A DNA stretch of 64,000 nt from an uncultured Eggerthellaceae bacterium (GTDB taxonomy: Bacteria; Actinomycetota; Coriobacteriia; Coriobacteriales; Eggerthellaceae): assembly GCA_934648845.1 (NCBI GenBank), contig CAKUFS010000007.1, positions 23,176 to 87,175 on the forward strand, given 5' to 3'. The position numbers were made by a program, and so were the translations under genes. The notes beneath the pieces are model-generated. The model was not told the DNA's origin, ran no database searches, and worked only from the letters and a program-made list of their open reading frames with translations. Positions 62,490 through 64,000 of this stretch are shown here, piece after piece. Numbering within the stretch: the first letter of the stretch is position 1; every line of letters starts with the position of its first letter.

Positions 62490-62545
62490 TCTGTTCTGCC
62501 GATCCCGCGCTCGCTGTCTTCCCATGGGCGACATGCGGCGCTAAA

Positions 62546-62852
62546 TTGTTGTCAAATTACCCCACCTTTTGTCAACATTTCTGACTTTTTGGCGGTTTGC
62601 TGCTCTGCGGAATTCATGTTGTTGAAAAATGGCTCCCTAATTCGAAGTTGTGATAGGTTGGAAGTAGGTTAGGGTCGCGATTCGCGGTATTTTTTCGCGC
62701 ATACACCGTAGGACGAAAAGGGCTTTCAGTAAAATGCCAGTTCATAATTATACTCAATAAAACTTAATTGAATTGCCAGGCCAACAACAACGTTCCGACC
62801 TACTTCCAACCTGCTTCAACTTCGAATTCACGCCCGTTTTTTCGACAACATG
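62546..62852. repeat. inverted-repeat element family B, copy 3 (238-bp core 62615-62852, plus left extension)
   Basis: The core begins CATGTTGTTGAAAAATGG and ends TTTTCGACAACATG. The arms share AATTCGAAGTTGTGATAGG and GGTTGGAAGTAGGT. The internal block TGCCAGTTCATAATTAT is present. The left extension from 62546 (TTGTTGTCAAATTACCCCAC, then TTTTGTCAACA) is the same as in copy 1. No gene lies in 62490-63020. Confidence 0.88.
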
Positions 62853-63020
62853 CTTCAATGTTGTTGGCAAATGCCTTTGAAACTCTTTCCGCTACGCATT
62901 AACGCATATAAAGCGACGATTTCGTGTTGGTTGCCTTCGTCTGCTTGTTTTTTCTTTTCTCTCTTGACGCCTGTGATAAAATACTTGGTTGGACTTTAAC
63001 TTATCGGAAAGGTTTTATAT

Positions 63021-63821
63021 ATGTCAGGACATTCTAAGTGGGCCACCACGAAGCACCGCAAGTTTGCTCAGGACGCAAAGCGCTCTGCGCTGTTCTCCAA
63101 GCTCTCTCGTAACATTACCGTTGCTGCTCGTGAAGGCGGCGACCCCAATCCCGAAAACAACGCTTCTCTGGCGGCCGCTGTTGAAAAGGCGAAGGCCAAC
63201 TCGCTGCCGAAGGACAAGATTAAGACCGCAATCGACAAGGCTTTTGGCGCTGGCAAAGACGCCGCCAATTACGAAACCGTCGTGTACGAAGGCTACGGTC
63301 CGGCTGGCGTTGCGTTCCTGTGCGAGGCGCTGACCGACAATCGCAACCGTACGGCTGCCGACGTTCGTTCCGCATTCTCTCATGCAGGCGGCTCGCTGGG
63401 CACTTCCGGCTCCGTTTCCTACATGTTTGAGCGCAAAGGTCAGATTATGGTGGAAAAGGTCATCGAAGGCGACGGCAAGAAAGTGGCGGATCGTCCCAAT
63501 GCTGTTGACGAGGACGAATTCATGATGGCCGTTATGGAAGCCGGCGGAGACGAATACGAAGACAGCGACGATCAGTGGATCGTGACCACTGCTCCTTCTG
63601 ACCTGATGGCCGTGAAGAACGCGCTGGAAGAGCAGGGTATCGAGACTAAGGGTGCCGAGCTTATCATGGTTCCCCAGACCACGACCGCTGTTTCCGTTGT
63701 TGATGCAAAGAAGGTTATGCGCCTGTTCGACAAGCTTGAAGAGCTCGAGGACCTGCAGAACGTATACCACACCATGGAAATGACGGATGAGATCGCCGAG
63801 GCTCTTGAAGAAGACGAATAA
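63021..63821 (+). CDS. yebC: YebC/PmpR family DNA-binding regulator
   Basis: The 266-residue protein has MSGHSKWATTKHRKFAQDAK, FSKLSRNITVAAREGG, LPKDKIKTAIDKA, YEGYGPAGVAFLCEALTDN and HAGGSLGTSGSVSYMF, the three-domain YebC fold. Family members act as transcription regulators and, in some bacteria, as translation factors for proline stretches. GGAAAGG precedes the ATG. It is followed by a terminator. Confidence 0.96.
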   Translation: MSGHSKWATTKHRKFAQDAKRSALFSKLSRNITVAAREGGDPNPENNASLAAAVEKAKANSLPKDKIKTAIDKAFGAGKDAANYETVVYEGYGPAGVAFLCEALTDNRNRTAADVRSAFSHAGGSLGTSGSVSYMFERKGQIMVEKVIEGDGKKVADRPNAVDEDEFMMAVMEAGGDEYEDSDDQWIVTTAPSDLMAVKNALEEQGIETKGAELIMVPQTTTAVSVVDAKKVMRLFDKLEELEDLQNVYHTMEMTDEIAEALEEDE

Positions 63822-63833
63822 ATTCGGCATCTA

Positions 63834-63854
63834 GGGCGGCTGTTTCGCCCTTTT
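63834..63854 (+). terminator. terminator after yebC
   Basis: GGGCG (63834-63838) pairs with CGCCC (63846-63850), followed by TTTT. A second hairpin, CGGGCG/CGCCCG, lies near 63894-63913; nothing else is seen up to the window end. Confidence 0.6.
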
Positions 63855-64000
63855 GCTCCACCTCATCGCGCGAAGGCGTATTCGGTCTCGCAACGGGCGA
63901 AACGGCTCGCCCGATATGCCGAAGTGCGAGTTAAGTTTCGCGGGGTAACGCCTAAAACAACCTCAAGAAATCAGGTGGGCAATCCAGACCGTTTTTTATG

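Overview
The window looks like a chromosomal segment of an anaerobic gut actinobacterium of the class Coriobacteriia, most likely family Eggerthellaceae. The grounds are the mix of a very large BadF/HgdC-type acyl-CoA dehydratase activase, a cytoplasmic molybdenum oxidoreductase of the catechol-dehydroxylase/acetylene-hydratase kind, paired SLC13 carriers, a DUF5692 membrane protein, MenG, and an actinobacterial-style HrcA/CIRCE-controlled groESL operon. The species cannot be named from the sequence alone. Base composition is moderately GC-rich. The dockerin genes look less GC-rich and an IS30 element looks more GC-rich than the surroundings.

Layout. 1-4.8 kb: end of a TRAP permease and the convergent activase. 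5.1-13.2 kb: tRNA-Val, then two secreted proteins (cohesin-like plus dockerin; BspA-type leucine-rich repeats plus dockerin), bracketed by two copies of a 220-bp inverted-repeat element with about 100 bp of extra shared flank. 13.3-16.6 kb: menG and a B12-binding/radical SAM gene on the minus strand. 17-25 kb: tatB-tatC, hypA, hypB, nadE, groES-groEL, and an ArsP_2-type metal exporter. 25-29.3 kb: tRNA-Lys and tRNA-Gln, a cluster of inverted repeats, then infA-rpmJ-rpsM-rpsK-rpsD-rpoA-rplQ. 29.5-36.7 kb: ecfT, eno, mogA, alr, a family-4 uracil-DNA glycosylase and folC. 37-41.6 kb: SRP RNA, dedA, dnaX, ybaB, recR.

42-56 kb is the accessory and metabolic core. It holds DUF5692 and a TetR regulator; an intergenic small-RNA candidate; a LysR regulator, an SLC13 carrier and a small membrane protein; a divergent molybdenum enzyme, its ferredoxin and a 57-residue Cys-rich protein; and a metallo-beta-lactamase hydrolase with a second SLC13 carrier. 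A polyferredoxin and a MobB-MobA fusion follow. Together these suggest import of an anionic, probably aromatic or lactone, substrate, its opening by the hydrolase, and its reduction or dehydroxylation by the molybdenum enzyme, with cofactor maturation encoded next door. This functional story is inference.

56-64 kb: a polar amino-acid ABC transporter with an operator between its promoter elements, a homocysteine S-methyltransferase, a frameshifted IS30 element, tRNA-Ala and yebC.

The most unusual sequence signal is non-coding. Two families of long inverted-repeat elements of fixed length (220 bp and 238 bp) occur between genes, and long imperfect hairpins follow every stable-RNA locus in the window (tRNA-Val, tRNA-Lys/Gln, SRP RNA, tRNA-Ala).
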